A stretch of 64,000 nucleotides of DNA from Serratia fonticola (GTDB taxonomy: Bacteria; Pseudomonadota; Gammaproteobacteria; Enterobacterales; Enterobacteriaceae), in contig NZ_VFMK01000001.1 in assembly GCF_006715025.1 (NCBI RefSeq), positions 5,146,001-5,210,000 on the forward strand. The letters are read 5' to 3'. The translations under genes and the position numbers were made by a program. The notes under the pieces were generated by a model, which saw only the letters and a list, made by a program, of their open reading frames with translations, was not told where the DNA came from and made no database searches. Positions 41,460 to 53,895 of this stretch are shown one piece after another. Numbering within the stretch: the stretch's first letter is position 1; every line of letters starts with the position of its first letter.

Positions 41460-44400
41460 ATGACCGCTGGAAATTCAACGCTCAATCTCGCACTGCGTAT
41501 CACAGCAGATCTGGAGGAGGCCTCGCGCGGTCTTGAATCACTGTCAGCCGAGATCAAAACAACCGGCGCGAACGCTGAAACCAGCAATAAGCAGTGGAAG
41601 TCCGCCATTGAAACTCAGCAAGCCGCCACTGAAGCCGCCAGGCAGCATGCTCAAATGCAACAGGCACTGAGCGGTGAACTGAATACCTCTATAGCGCAGT
41701 CTCAGCGTGCTGCCCGCAGTGCTGAAGAGGTTACCGCTGCATGGAGCGCACAAAGTGATCGGGGCCATGCGCTCTATCGGGAGCAACAAAAGGTTGCTCA
41801 AGCTGAAGAGGCGGCAGCTAAAGCGGCTGAAGCCCACGCAAAAGAAGTCGACAAGTTAAAAAAAGACCTGGATGGCCTGCTCGGTAGCATTGATCCCGCA
41901 TCAAAAGCACTGGGAAAACTTGATGCCCAGGAAGCACAGCTACGCAAGTCTTACAAATCCGGCCTGATTGATGAAGGGGCATTCAACGACTATCTGGGCA
42001 AACTGAATGACCAACGCACCACCATCGATCACTTGTCTGAAGGTACTGAAAAGCTTGCTCTGAACTCCCGTTCGGCAGGCCGCGAGTTGCGTGTATTGGT
42101 TCACCAGTTGGCCCAGGGTAATTTTCGTGATGCCAGCAATAACATCCTCTCTTTAGGTTCCCGTACTGGTATGTTGCCGCCGCTGTTTAGCGCCACCACG
42201 CTAGCCGTTGGAGGAACGGTAGCGGCCATTGTGGGGGCTGTTGCGGCAGTCACCAGTGTGCTCAACGACCAGGAAGCATTCAACCGCAGCATCCAGTTAA
42301 CGGGTAACTACGCTGGGGTGACAACTGGCCAGCTTGAAATGATGACACAAGCCGGTGGCCAACTGGGCAGCAACTACAGCCAAGTGCGTGACATCCTCAA
42401 CGGGTTGGTCAGTAGCGGCAAGTTCACTGGTGAAACGTTGTCATCTGTCTCACAAGCCGCATCCGTTATGGCCCAACTCACCGGTCAATCTGCTGATCAG
42501 GTAGTGGGTGAGTTTGTCAAAATGACCGACAGTGCCTCGGAATGGGCAAGGAACAGTAGCGAACAGTACCACTGGCTGGACTCAGAAACTTATCAGCGCA
42601 TTCGGGCGCTGGAGGAACAAGGCCGAACCGAAGAGGCTATTGAGTTAACGTCTCAAAAATATAAAGAGGCTATGTCTGAACGGTTGGTAGAAATTGAGGG
42701 ACAGCTAAACTGGGTTGCCCGGGGATGGTTAAATGTCAAAAAAGCAGCAGCAGAAGCCGTTAATGGACTGAAGAGCGGCACTAGTTCTGCTCTTAATCTT
42801 GACTCACCAGCAGAAGCTAGAGTTAAAGAAATTAAGGCGATAAAAGATTGGCTTGCTGGTGCTGGCGGAAGTGACATTGAAATAGCAGCCAAGGGGCCAT
42901 CTGTTGATGCTGCAGCACAACGATTGAAGGATCGCCTCTCAGTGTTAGAAGCTATGGAGGCAGCAGAGACCAAGCTGTTGGAGCTAGAGGCTAGCCGACA
43001 AAAAACAGAAAAAGATGCAATCACCGCTTCAAAAGAATTAGAAAAAACCCGGTACAACAACTTATCCGAGATGGAAAAAGAAGCGGCTGCATTGGATGAA
43101 CTCAAGAAAAAATATCAGGCAATGTGGGCTTCTGAAGGTACTCGCGAAGGGCCTGGTGGTTTACGCGATTTGGGTGTTACGTCCGAAGATGGTATCAACT
43201 TCAAAGGTGGCCAATGGGATATTGACGCCAAAGCCCTGGATAAATCCGGGCAAAAAGCCAAACAGTACAATGAGCAGCTTCAGCGGCAATTAGACCTCAA
43301 AACCGCCAATACCAACGCCGCCAAAGTCGAATATGAAATTGAACACGGCCTATTAAAAAATGCTACTGAAGAAGCGCAGAGCGACGCTCGCGTTCGTGCA
43401 GAAATCTTAGACGAAGAAATAGCACGGCAAAAAGCAGCCAAAGCCAGTGCTGCAGAAACGAAGAAATCCTTTGCCGAAAACCAGCGTTTTGTTGACCAAT
43501 TGGTAAAACAGGCCACTAAACGTACTGAAGGTGCTGCCGCACTCCGTGCTGAAGAAATCGCTACCCGCAACCTGACGGCGGCACAACGTGAGGCCGCTGA
43601 AGCGGCGAACGCAGCTATCAATGCGCGTGAGTTCAAGGGGGAAAACCTTCAGCTGCAGCTTGAATTCATGCGAGCCATCGGCGATACCGCTGGTGCTAGC
43701 CTGCTACAAGCCAAAGAGAAGTTTGCTGAACTGCGTACCGAGTTCGAAGCCAGCGGCAATACCGAGGGGCTTAACTGGCTCGACAAACTGTTGCCGGTCA
43801 CTGAGACCAAAATTCGTGTCGATGACATCAAAAAACAGCTTGAAGATTTGTTCACGTACCAATCCCAGCAGGAAAGTAGCATTCAGGCTCAAGTCCAGGG
43901 TGGCCTGCTTTCCGAGCTTCAGGGGCGTCAACGACTGATTGCATTGCACCAGGAAGTTGGTGACAAGGTCAAAGCCTACCTGCCGCAACTGAAGGAAATG
44001 GCAGATCTGCCGGGCGAAGCAGGCGAGAAAATCCGTGAAATGATCCGCCAACTGGAAGAGCAACTCGGCAAACTCAACCAGGCTGGTAACGAGCTGACCA
44101 TTGCTTTTCGCGACGGTCTGCAGAGCGGTATCGAAAGCTCACTCATGGGCCTGGCCAAAGGCACCATGAACCTCTCAGATGCGGTGCGTAATTTGGCACT
44201 TAGCATCGTTGACAGCATGGCGAAAATCGCTGCGCAACAACTGGCGATGATGGCCACGTCAAGTCTGATGGGGCCATCGGGTGGCATGGGTGGCGTTCTC
44301 GGTAGTCTGTTCGCGGCAACGGGTGGCCATATTCAGGGGCCAGGCACATCGACAAGCGACTCCATCCCCGCGATGCTCTCAAACAACGAATTCGTGACGC

Positions 44401-44747
44401 GCGCTGCCGTTGTTCAGCAGCCTGGCGCGTTGAGTTTCCTGCATGATTTTAACCGTGAAGGCATGGCGGCTTTAGCAGGCTGGATACCACGCATCCATCA
44501 CGCGACTGGCGGTTTGGCGGGTATTCCTGCACCCGCCGCCATTCCAATGCCGGAGCATATCCCTGAAACCCGGCCTGGGGGTTCTGATGACAATAGTTCC
44601 CCGCAGCAAGTATTCCAGCAAACGTTGGTGTTTGATGCTGCTGAAGCTATGTCTGCCGGTTTTGGCACCGTTGGCGGACAACGTGCAGCCATGACGTTCA
44701 TCCGTGCGTTCGCCCCAACCATTCGACAAGAGTTGGGGGTGAAATGA
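41460..44747 (+). CDS. Tail length tape measure protein
   Basis: The 1095-residue protein is mostly helical, with long coiled coils (about 55-140 and 500-740), a lambda H/TMP_2-type segment SAGRELRVLVHQLAQGNF, and a hydrophobic stretch at about 244-266. The C-terminus is glycine- and methionine-rich (LMGPSGGMGGVLGSLFAATGG). Its length sets the tail length; at about 1.5 angstrom per residue this suggests a tail of about 160 nm. Confidence 0.92.
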   Translation: MTAGNSTLNLALRITADLEEASRGLESLSAEIKTTGANAETSNKQWKSAIETQQAATEAARQHAQMQQALSGELNTSIAQSQRAARSAEEVTAAWSAQSDRGHALYREQQKVAQAEEAAAKAAEAHAKEVDKLKKDLDGLLGSIDPASKALGKLDAQEAQLRKSYKSGLIDEGAFNDYLGKLNDQRTTIDHLSEGTEKLALNSRSAGRELRVLVHQLAQGNFRDASNNILSLGSRTGMLPPLFSATTLAVGGTVAAIVGAVAAVTSVLNDQEAFNRSIQLTGNYAGVTTGQLEMMTQAGGQLGSNYSQVRDILNGLVSSGKFTGETLSSVSQAASVMAQLTGQSADQVVGEFVKMTDSASEWARNSSEQYHWLDSETYQRIRALEEQGRTEEAIELTSQKYKEAMSERLVEIEGQLNWVARGWLNVKKAAAEAVNGLKSGTSSALNLDSPAEARVKEIKAIKDWLAGAGGSDIEIAAKGPSVDAAAQRLKDRLSVLEAMEAAETKLLELEASRQKTEKDAITASKELEKTRYNNLSEMEKEAAALDELKKKYQAMWASEGTREGPGGLRDLGVTSEDGINFKGGQWDIDAKALDKSGQKAKQYNEQLQRQLDLKTANTNAAKVEYEIEHGLLKNATEEAQSDARVRAEILDEEIARQKAAKASAAETKKSFAENQRFVDQLVKQATKRTEGAAALRAEEIATRNLTAAQREAAEAANAAINAREFKGENLQLQLEFMRAIGDTAGASLLQAKEKFAELRTEFEASGNTEGLNWLDKLLPVTETKIRVDDIKKQLEDLFTYQSQQESSIQAQVQGGLLSELQGRQRLIALHQEVGDKVKAYLPQLKEMADLPGEAGEKIREMIRQLEEQLGKLNQAGNELTIAFRDGLQSGIESSLMGLAKGTMNLSDAVRNLALSIVDSMAKIAAQQLAMMATSSLMGPSGGMGGVLGSLFAATGGHIQGPGTSTSDSIPAMLSNNEFVTRAAVVQQPGALSFLHDFNREGMAALAGWIPRIHHATGGLAGIPAPAAIPMPEHIPETRPGGSDDNSSPQQVFQQTLVFDAAEAMSAGFGTVGGQRAAMTFIRAFAPTIRQELGVK

Positions 44748-45943
44748 TGGCTAATCTATTCCCGTGGCTTGTCGAACCGAACTGGAACAATGGCGTCACT
44801 GAGACGTTGGAATGGAAGACCGACGTTCTACCATCGCCTACTGGGGCCGAACAGCGGATTGCCCGCCGCCTGTCTCCGCGCCGCACGTTTGAGTTCAGCA
44901 TCCTGATCGGTAACAACGATAGGCAGCGGTTTGAGAATGCCCTGTTTATCGCCGGTGCTGCCGAGTGGGCCATGCCGGTCTTCGCCGATGTTGCTGTGCT
45001 CGACGCCGATCATCCTGCAGGCGTAACACAGATTGCCGTCTCCACCGCAGGCCGAGATTTTAGCGTTGGCGGTTCAGTGTTGCTGATGTCTGGCCTCGGC
45101 TTTTCTGCTGACGTTGGCCTGGCGACCATTACTGGCATTTCAGCCTCTGCAATCACCTTAGCCACGCCACTGCCGGTGGCTTGGCCTGCGGGTTCTTGGC
45201 TGTATCCGTTGCGCCCTGCAGTACTCACCGATCCACCCTCACTGACACGGCATACCGACAGTCTGTTCTCGGCACAAATCCGTTTCCGGGTGACCGAACA
45301 TAACGCCAACAGCGACAGCATCCAGGCATTACCAGTTTACCGTAACCACCCGGTTTTAGAGCCAGTTTCAGACTGGAGCGAACAAGTGACCGGGCAATAC
45401 CTGCGCATGCTGCAGGAACTGGATAACGGTTCGGGTATTCCGGTTCGCATGGATACAGCCCGCCGGGCTTTTTCTATGACCAGTCACCGCTGGGTTTCTA
45501 TTGGCCGTGAGCAACAAGCGGCGCTACGCCGGTTGTTCTACTTCCTGCGTGGTCGTCAACGTGCCATTTGGGTTTCCAGCGGGTGTAACGACTTTACGCC
45601 AATGTCTGGGCTGGCAAACGGCATGATTGATGTTGAGTATGCCGCCTTTGCAGAGCTTGGCATCGTTAATGGCCGTTGTGATCTGCGTATTGAGCTGGCT
45701 GACGGTACCTGCCTCTATCGCCGGATCACCGGTGTGGCCATCATCAACTATGACGTTGAGCGCCTGACGCTAGACGGTGCTCATGTGACCGTCGCCCTGG
45801 AGCACATCGTTTCCATTTCCTACATCACGCTGTGCCGCCAGGAGTCCGACTCGGTTGCATGGCAACACGTCACCGACGCTGATGGCCTGGCAACCATTTC
45901 AACAACATTCAGAGGGCTGCGCGATGAGTTGGAATCAGTTTGA
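44744..45943 (+). CDS. Distal tail/baseplate protein
   Basis: A 399-residue protein of the tail-tip module: FPWLVEPNWNNGVTETLEWKT, SPRRTFEFSILIGNND, and GRQRAIWVSSGCNDFTP. The same type occurs between the tape measure and BR0599 genes of B3/D3112-like siphophages. It is the probable distal tail protein; the assignment rests on position. Confidence 0.7.
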   Translation: MMANLFPWLVEPNWNNGVTETLEWKTDVLPSPTGAEQRIARRLSPRRTFEFSILIGNNDRQRFENALFIAGAAEWAMPVFADVAVLDADHPAGVTQIAVSTAGRDFSVGGSVLLMSGLGFSADVGLATITGISASAITLATPLPVAWPAGSWLYPLRPAVLTDPPSLTRHTDSLFSAQIRFRVTEHNANSDSIQALPVYRNHPVLEPVSDWSEQVTGQYLRMLQELDNGSGIPVRMDTARRAFSMTSHRWVSIGREQQAALRRLFYFLRGRQRAIWVSSGCNDFTPMSGLANGMIDVEYAAFAELGIVNGRCDLRIELADGTCLYRRITGVAIINYDVERLTLDGAHVTVALEHIVSISYITLCRQESDSVAWQHVTDADGLATISTTFRGLRDELESV

Positions 45944-46736
45944 GTATTCAACCGCCGATGGCCGTCCCGTCACGCTCTATGAGTTTATCCGGGGCGATGT
46001 GGTGTATTACCGCTACACCAATGCTGATCGCGATATTACGTTCGCTGGTCATAACTGGTCGCAGACGGCGATCAGCGACAACGGCCTGAGTGCTGGCAGT
46101 GGTAACAACCTGGACATTACCGCGCCAGTTGATAACGCCGTCGTGCAACTGTTCCGGGGCATTCCCCCTAGTAGCCCACTGCGCATTCGAATTCATCGCC
46201 TGCACATCGATGATGCTGCAGCTGAGTTTCGCACTGTGTGGGTGGGTACCGTCAAAGAAGTAAAACGTGAAGCGATTGATCGCGCCCGCCTTGTGACATC
46301 CAGCCTGGCTAGCACATTTAACCAAGTGGGATTACGCCTAACGTGGGGCCGGGCCTGCCCTTATTCGCTGTATGACCATAACTGCAAGGTTTCACCACAG
46401 CAGTTCGCCGCTGGCGTCACTATCGAGTCACTGGATGGGGCAAGCGTGACTGTTAGCCTGCCGGGTGGTCTGGCTGAAGACCATTTCAGTGGTGGTTATA
46501 TCGAATGGGTTGCCGAAGGCGTGACAGAACGGCGCGGCCTGAAGGTGCAGAACGGCAACCAGGTGGGGTTGCTTGGCGGTACCGTCGGGCTTTCGGTTGG
46601 CCAGGCGGTGACGCTTTATCCCGGCTGCAACCGCACTATTGATGTCTGCGCAAACAAGTTTTCAAACCATTTGAACTATGGCGGTACACCGCACATGCCA
46701 GGCAAAAGCCCGTTCACCATTATCAAACTGTTTTAA
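45924..46736 (+). CDS. Phage BR0599-family (DUF2163-like) tail protein
   Basis: The start at 45924 overlaps the previous gene; 270 residues. WGRACPYSLYDHNCKVS and the C-terminal PGCNRTIDVCANKFSNHLNYGG followed by PHMPGKSPF (cysteines conserved) mark the BR0599 family, tail-hub proteins of siphophages and gene transfer agents. Confidence 0.85.
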   Translation: MSWNQFEYSTADGRPVTLYEFIRGDVVYYRYTNADRDITFAGHNWSQTAISDNGLSAGSGNNLDITAPVDNAVVQLFRGIPPSSPLRIRIHRLHIDDAAAEFRTVWVGTVKEVKREAIDRARLVTSSLASTFNQVGLRLTWGRACPYSLYDHNCKVSPQQFAAGVTIESLDGASVTVSLPGGLAEDHFSGGYIEWVAEGVTERRGLKVQNGNQVGLLGGTVGLSVGQAVTLYPGCNRTIDVCANKFSNHLNYGGTPHMPGKSPFTIIKLF

Positions 46737-46745
46737 GGAGATCAC

Positions 46746-46979
46746 ATGTGGTTAGTCGTTGCTAAATATGTGGCCGTTATTGTGGCGTCTTATTTGATCA
46801 ACACAGCATTGGCCCCTAAAGCGAAGAACAATACACCAGAGGCGGCAACAGAAGAAGACTGGGAGATGCCGCAGCCCACGGAAGGAACGCCACAGTGCGT
46901 GTTTTTCGGTGATTGCTGGACTGAGGACTGGTTCGTCTTGGGTTATGGCAACTATCGTTATGACGCCATTCGCAAATAA
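46746..46979 (+). CDS. Small membrane-anchored tail-module protein, 77 residues
   Basis: An N-terminal hydrophobic helix (LVVAKYVAVIVASYLINTAL) is followed by a short acidic region and FFGDCWTEDWFVLGYGNYRYDAIRK. Similar small proteins sit before the tail-tip gene in B3-like phages. Function unknown. Confidence 0.65.
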   Translation: MWLVVAKYVAVIVASYLINTALAPKAKNNTPEAATEEDWEMPQPTEGTPQCVFFGDCWTEDWFVLGYGNYRYDAIRK

Positions 46980-46991
46980 TAAGGAGCCAAC

Positions 46992-47203
46992 ATGTTGATC
47001 ACAATGGAACACATTCGCGCCGCTGGTGGTTGTGCATGGGGGCTTCGCACGTTCTTTGCCCGCTATAACCTCGATATCGAAGCCTTTATTGCTACGGGCA
47101 GCATCGATTCAGACGCACTGCTGGCCACCGAGGATGCATTGGCAATCCGCGTTGTTGAACAGGCTCAAGCAGCAGACGCAGCAAAACAAGAGGAGTCGAA
47201 TTA

Positions 47204-47204
<1 letters not shown>
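46992..47204 (+). CDS. Small tail-module protein, 70 residues
   Basis: MEHIRAAGGCAWGLRTFFAR and LDIEAFIATGSIDSDALLAT follow a pattern found in small proteins encoded just before the tip gene of related phages. AAGGAG precedes the start. The stop shares a base with the next start. Function unknown. Confidence 0.65.
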
Positions 47205-49551
<2,347 letters not shown>

Positions 49552-49552
<1 letters not shown>

Positions 49553-50358
49553 TGACTCCTGATACTTATTACTATGGTCAGGGAAAGGTATTTTTAGCCA
49601 AACGAAATATCAATGGCCGCACCGGCGCATTACGTTGGATCGGGGATGTTTCAGCGCTGAATATTAATTTAGCCGTGGAACAACAAACGACAAAAGTCTC
49701 GCGGGGCGGCGTGCTATTACCGGCACAGCAGTACAGAACGGCACTATCGGCCTCGGTTTCATCGACCTGGCACAATTTCTCAGCCGAGAATCTGGCACTG
49801 GTATTGGGTTCAGTGCCTGTCATCGAGCCGTTTTCAATCAAGGCCGAGGATGAGTTACCCGCAGGTATTGTGAAAGGGGATATTTATTCATTACCCCACA
49901 CCACTATTTTTAATGTTGTTGTTGAAGGGCTTAGAAACAATATTGATTACATCGTTGACCGGCAATGGGGAACGATTGAATTCCTGGTTACGCCCACTAA
50001 TAAGGTATATTCAGTAAATTATGAGCATTTGCAAAACCAGAGCTTACCGCTATTAACAGCACCTAGGGTTGAGCTTTTTTTGCGCTATCAGGGGATGAAT
50101 ATTGCCAGTGATAACGCACCAGTCTTGGTTGAGTTATATCGCCTTATTCTAGAGCCGCTCGCACAGTTGGAGTTGATAAACACGAATAACAATATGGCAG
50201 GCATGGAAACGTCAGCGCAGTTGCTGGCGGATTTATCAAGGAATAATGTTGCTGAACTTGGCTGTTTTGGTCGAGTGCAGCTCATTAAACCACAATCACC
50301 GCTTACTTATAGCGGTGAAGCTCTTTATGATGGTACACGTAAACATAGAGGTTATTAG
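49552..50358 (+). CDS. Second tail-tube-like protein
   Basis: About 268 residues (ATG at 49549 or 49552). The order of elements parallels the tail tube protein at 40057: ENLALVLGS against ENLALAMYG, LPAGIVKGDIYSLPH against LPSDVAVGDRIRLDH, NIDYIVDRQWGTIEFLV against GTDYIVDSPSAGIIKLL, and LLADLSRNN against VLADLSQPK. It is thus a paralogue or structural relative, placed after the tip gene. Its role, perhaps in the tip or as an adaptor for the fibre, is not known. Confidence 0.7.
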
Positions 50359-50359
50359 T

Positions 50360-53356
50360 ATGGCTAAAATTAATGAGCAATCCGTCTGGGAACCTGAAAT
50401 TTATAGATTAACTACCGAAGCTGCTGTTTTGGGATTCAATGCAGATGATAACTCGGATGGGCCATCTAATGTGCAAGGTCAACAACTGGCAAATCGTACC
50501 CTTTTTCTCCGCGATGAGTTAACAGCATATAATGGGCTAATAAAATCAGGCGAACTCCCATTTACTTCTGTTGCTCAAGCGCAAGCTGCAATTAACTCTG
50601 GAAAAATTATTAATGGAGGGATTTTTTCGGTTCGCAGCGAGGACCTGGAGGTTTGGGCTGCTGAGTATATCAATTCTAACGGCATTGCAACTCCAACAGG
50701 TAAAGTTTTATCATCAGATGAGGTTGTACGTCGTAGTAATTTACTGTTTGACTCGTTTAACGAATATTCCTCAAAAAATATCACATTTGGCAATTGGGAT
50801 TGGTATTCAGGAGCAACACCCACTTTTTCTCTATCAGATAAAGATTTGCCACTTACGACGCCTGTCATAAAGGCATCTGGTATAACGTCATTTGATAAGT
50901 TCTATGACTTGACGCAATTACCCATCTCGGCTGGTGATACGATGACATTTTCGATAATTGCCTGGTTTCAAAATACAGGCGGGAAATTTCATGTATTTTT
51001 CTTAGATTCCACAAGGAGTCAATTATCAGTAACTTCATCAGACCCTCTGACAAGTGGTATCGTCGCCCCGAACCTTGTTTGTCTTGTGCCAAGTGGTGCT
51101 GTATCTGTACGTATACGCGTTCAAAATACTATTGATGGTTCGTTTAAAATTGGCGCATATGCTGCTGCGCTGGGGCGATTCCAGGCAGAGTTCAGCCGTT
51201 CAATACCGTCAAAATCACAGCAAGATGCGCTGGGAACCCCAACAAATATTGTCTATGACCCCTTTAATGAGATGCTCTCAGTACGACCCAAGCAGGGGCT
51301 TCCTGCTGGGGTGGTTGATGCAATGAGTTATGCTGGGATACTAATTAAAAATAGTAGCAACTCCCCATGGGGAAAAAATGGCATACAAGCTGCTGTCGGT
51401 GCCAATGCTGACAGGATTTTGGCTCTGAGCAGTCTAGGAGTGATGCCAGGTGATATAATTACCGTTCGTGTTGCTGCATTTTTTTCTGCTGTGAATGGCG
51501 CAATACAAATATTTTGCAGAAATCAAGATGGTGTTCTCTCTAGCACTACTCTAACAGCTAAGTCATCAGGATTTGCTGATAAAAACTCGACACTTACGAT
51601 ACCAGATTTAACGACATATATTACTGTTCGTGTGTCTGGCGCGATGATGAAAGAGCTGCTGGCAATAGCAATTGCGGTAGGTAAGTCGGTTCCCGAGTAT
51701 ATTTATGGGAGTCTACCCGCTGAATATTCTGGCTATCAGCGCCAACAGCCAAATTTATGGCCCGATCCGTGGTTTCGGCGTTATGAGACAGGGGAAACTC
51801 AAATTGACGGATATGGCCCCGCTGTTGTAGCTGGAGTTGCGAACCCTGCATATGTTGCAGATTACATCGCCAGCCCATTTGCTCGTAAAAAAAGCCTGAT
51901 TATCCCAGTAGGTGGAGGGCAGACAGACATTAATATATCCGCATCTCGTCTTGGTTTAAAAGCAGGCGATTCGCTCACAATTACTCTTGGTGTGGTTGCT
52001 GCCCAGGCTATCAATTTAGCTGCATACTTTCGTACATCAACCGGGACTGTAATTAGTTCATCAGCAAGTCAGCAATATCAGTTTCCATCAATGCAATATC
52101 AACAATTAGTCAAGGCAATAGACGTCACGCAAGAAATTGCTGATACGGCTGATTATCTGCAAGTTCGTGTCATGAATGGGCAGACTGTCGGGGCTGCTGG
52201 AGTTTACATTGTTGCCAGAGGGATTTTCGTTGGTAACAGTTCGCCAGTTCTTTGTGATGATACGTATAACGATGATAGCGTTAGAATCATTGCTAACTCG
52301 CCTACGATTAATGCCAATACTCTCAGAGAGACACATAAACGGCTGATGCATAGAAAACTGAATCAGTCCGCAACGCTGGTGACGGCGCATATAGGTGACA
52401 GTTGGACGCATCTCTGGAACAGATGGAGCGGGATTTTTGCGGGGAAAATGCAAGCGGACTTCGGCAGCGCTGGGATTGGCTACATCGGTTTCGGTTATCC
52501 GTCAGATAGCGCGTTTGGGCAATACAACGGCAATGTGCTCGGTCAGATTACACTAACAAAAACTGGTGCATGGACGCCGAACTATGCAAGCACAGAAAGT
52601 GCTGATATTTGCAGCGTTTCGTCATCTGATACAGCGGCAACATTTCGTGTCAACGGTGTTCCGGCTAGTGCGTCATCTGTCCGTCTGTTTGCTAAACCTA
52701 AAGGCATCGTGCAGTACAGCACAAACGGTGGTGCTGATTGGACACAAATAGATTTATCGGCGTTTTCAAATGTGGCCATTGCTACGCTGACAGTTCCGAC
52801 GACCGCGTTTAACATCTGGTTTCAGCCTGTCACTAGCGTTGAGATTTATGGGTTAGACGTGCAGACGACAACAGATGGGGTTCGCTGCCACAAACTCGGC
52901 GCAACTGGTAGCTCGGCACAACAGTGGGCAGCACAAGTAACAAAGGCCGCGTGGCAAACATCACTAACTGCTTTAGCTCCTAACTTGGTCACCATTCTAC
53001 ACGGTACCAACGATCAGACATCATCGCGCAACCCATCGGCGTTTGCTGCTGATATACAGACGATCATCACTGCAGTTCGTGCTGCGTGTCCTCTATCAGA
53101 TGTGCTTGTCATGATGCCAGCAGAAAATCAGCGCAATAACGCTGTACCGATGGCTGCATACGCGTCAGTTGTGCGTGATGTGTGCGCAAAAAACAAGGTA
53201 GCATTTCATAACCTACAAGCTAATTATGGCGACGCACCACCAGATTATGCGTCAACATCTCAACGTGCCTGGTTCAATGTAGACGGTATACATCCAGATC
53301 CGGCAACTGGCGGTGGGTTACCAATCGTTGCAGCGATGATGAAATTGGTGGAGTGA
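50360..53356 (+). CDS. Tail fibre with C-terminal SGNH hydrolase domain
   Basis: The 998-residue protein starts MAKINEQSVWEPEIYRL, an N-terminal type shared by fibres that attach to phage tails. The middle is beta-rich with repeated jelly-roll-like segments (GDTMTFSIIAWFQ, GDIITVRVAAFFS, GDSLTITLGVVAA). The C-terminal 330 residues form an SGNH/GDSL hydrolase: block I GDSW with S681, block III GTND (882-885), block V DGIH with D975 and H978. It may deacetylate or de-esterify surface polysaccharide during adsorption. It has lower GC than the head genes. Confidence 0.85.
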   Translation: MAKINEQSVWEPEIYRLTTEAAVLGFNADDNSDGPSNVQGQQLANRTLFLRDELTAYNGLIKSGELPFTSVAQAQAAINSGKIINGGIFSVRSEDLEVWAAEYINSNGIATPTGKVLSSDEVVRRSNLLFDSFNEYSSKNITFGNWDWYSGATPTFSLSDKDLPLTTPVIKASGITSFDKFYDLTQLPISAGDTMTFSIIAWFQNTGGKFHVFFLDSTRSQLSVTSSDPLTSGIVAPNLVCLVPSGAVSVRIRVQNTIDGSFKIGAYAAALGRFQAEFSRSIPSKSQQDALGTPTNIVYDPFNEMLSVRPKQGLPAGVVDAMSYAGILIKNSSNSPWGKNGIQAAVGANADRILALSSLGVMPGDIITVRVAAFFSAVNGAIQIFCRNQDGVLSSTTLTAKSSGFADKNSTLTIPDLTTYITVRVSGAMMKELLAIAIAVGKSVPEYIYGSLPAEYSGYQRQQPNLWPDPWFRRYETGETQIDGYGPAVVAGVANPAYVADYIASPFARKKSLIIPVGGGQTDINISASRLGLKAGDSLTITLGVVAAQAINLAAYFRTSTGTVISSSASQQYQFPSMQYQQLVKAIDVTQEIADTADYLQVRVMNGQTVGAAGVYIVARGIFVGNSSPVLCDDTYNDDSVRIIANSPTINANTLRETHKRLMHRKLNQSATLVTAHIGDSWTHLWNRWSGIFAGKMQADFGSAGIGYIGFGYPSDSAFGQYNGNVLGQITLTKTGAWTPNYASTESADICSVSSSDTAATFRVNGVPASASSVRLFAKPKGIVQYSTNGGADWTQIDLSAFSNVAIATLTVPTTAFNIWFQPVTSVEIYGLDVQTTTDGVRCHKLGATGSSAQQWAAQVTKAAWQTSLTALAPNLVTILHGTNDQTSSRNPSAFAADIQTIITAVRAACPLSDVLVMMPAENQRNNAVPMAAYASVVRDVCAKNKVAFHNLQANYGDAPPDYASTSQRAWFNVDGIHPDPATGGGLPIVAAMMKLVE

Positions 53357-53424
53357 CGTTTTTCTGAGGGCGTGGCTGATAATTTTGTAATTCATTTTCA
53401 TACAGTGAAAATGTTTTCTCTTTT

Positions 53425-53458
53425 ATTTATCGCGCTTTTTCTGTGAGTTTTATCGCGC
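53425..53458 (-). promoter_or_regulatory. Right-end transposase binding sites
   Basis: ATTTATCGCGC (53425-53435) and TTTTATCGCGC (53448-53458) are the inverse of the left-end motif, 23 bp apart and 9 bp from the right terminus. Confidence 0.7.
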
Positions 53459-53467
53459 GGCGCATCA

Positions 53468-53473
53468 ATCTGA
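53468..53473 (+). repeat. Target-site duplication, right copy
   Basis: ATCTGA follows the terminal ATCA of the prophage and matches 15841-15846. Confidence 0.85.
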
Positions 53474-53868
53474 AAGGCAATCTGGCTAAAGAAGGCATTG
53501 AAAACGTGGATTATATCCTGTGCCTGAACGACACGGACGGCCACTGGCAAGCTATCAGCGATTTGATCGCCCCGCTCGGCCATATCTGCACTATCGTAGA
53601 GAATAGCCAACCGCTGGATCAGAATGCGTTAAAACTGAAAAGTGCGGCGCTGCATTGGGAATTCATGTTTACCCGCAGTATGTTCACTACGCCGGATATT
53701 GCCCAACAAGGAGAGATCCTCAAACAGATGGCGCAATTGATCGATGACGGCAAGCTGACAACCACGCTGAGCGAAACGCTACAGGGTCTGACAGTGGAAA
53801 CCCTCACCGCCGCACATCAGAAACTGCTCGACGGCCATATGCAGGGCAAACTGGTGATAGCCTACTGA
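53474..53868 (+). pseudogene. MDR-family oxidoreductase, 3' part
   Basis: This encodes the C-terminal 131 residues of the oxidoreductase broken at 15846: KGNLAKEGIENVDYILCLND and SAALHWEFMFTRSMF, through QGKLVIAY. A frame opening at 53443 in prophage DNA could produce a short protein, but it lacks the catalytic domain. With the 5' part it forms one uninterrupted 333-codon gene. Confidence 0.9.
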
Positions 53869-53895
53869 GTAGCAGGCTATCGGTCGCCCCATCGC

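Noticed and set aside
53357..53467. Search for mom/com genes at the right end, as in Mu
   Set aside because: Only about 110 bp lie between the fibre gene and the right terminus, without an ORF.
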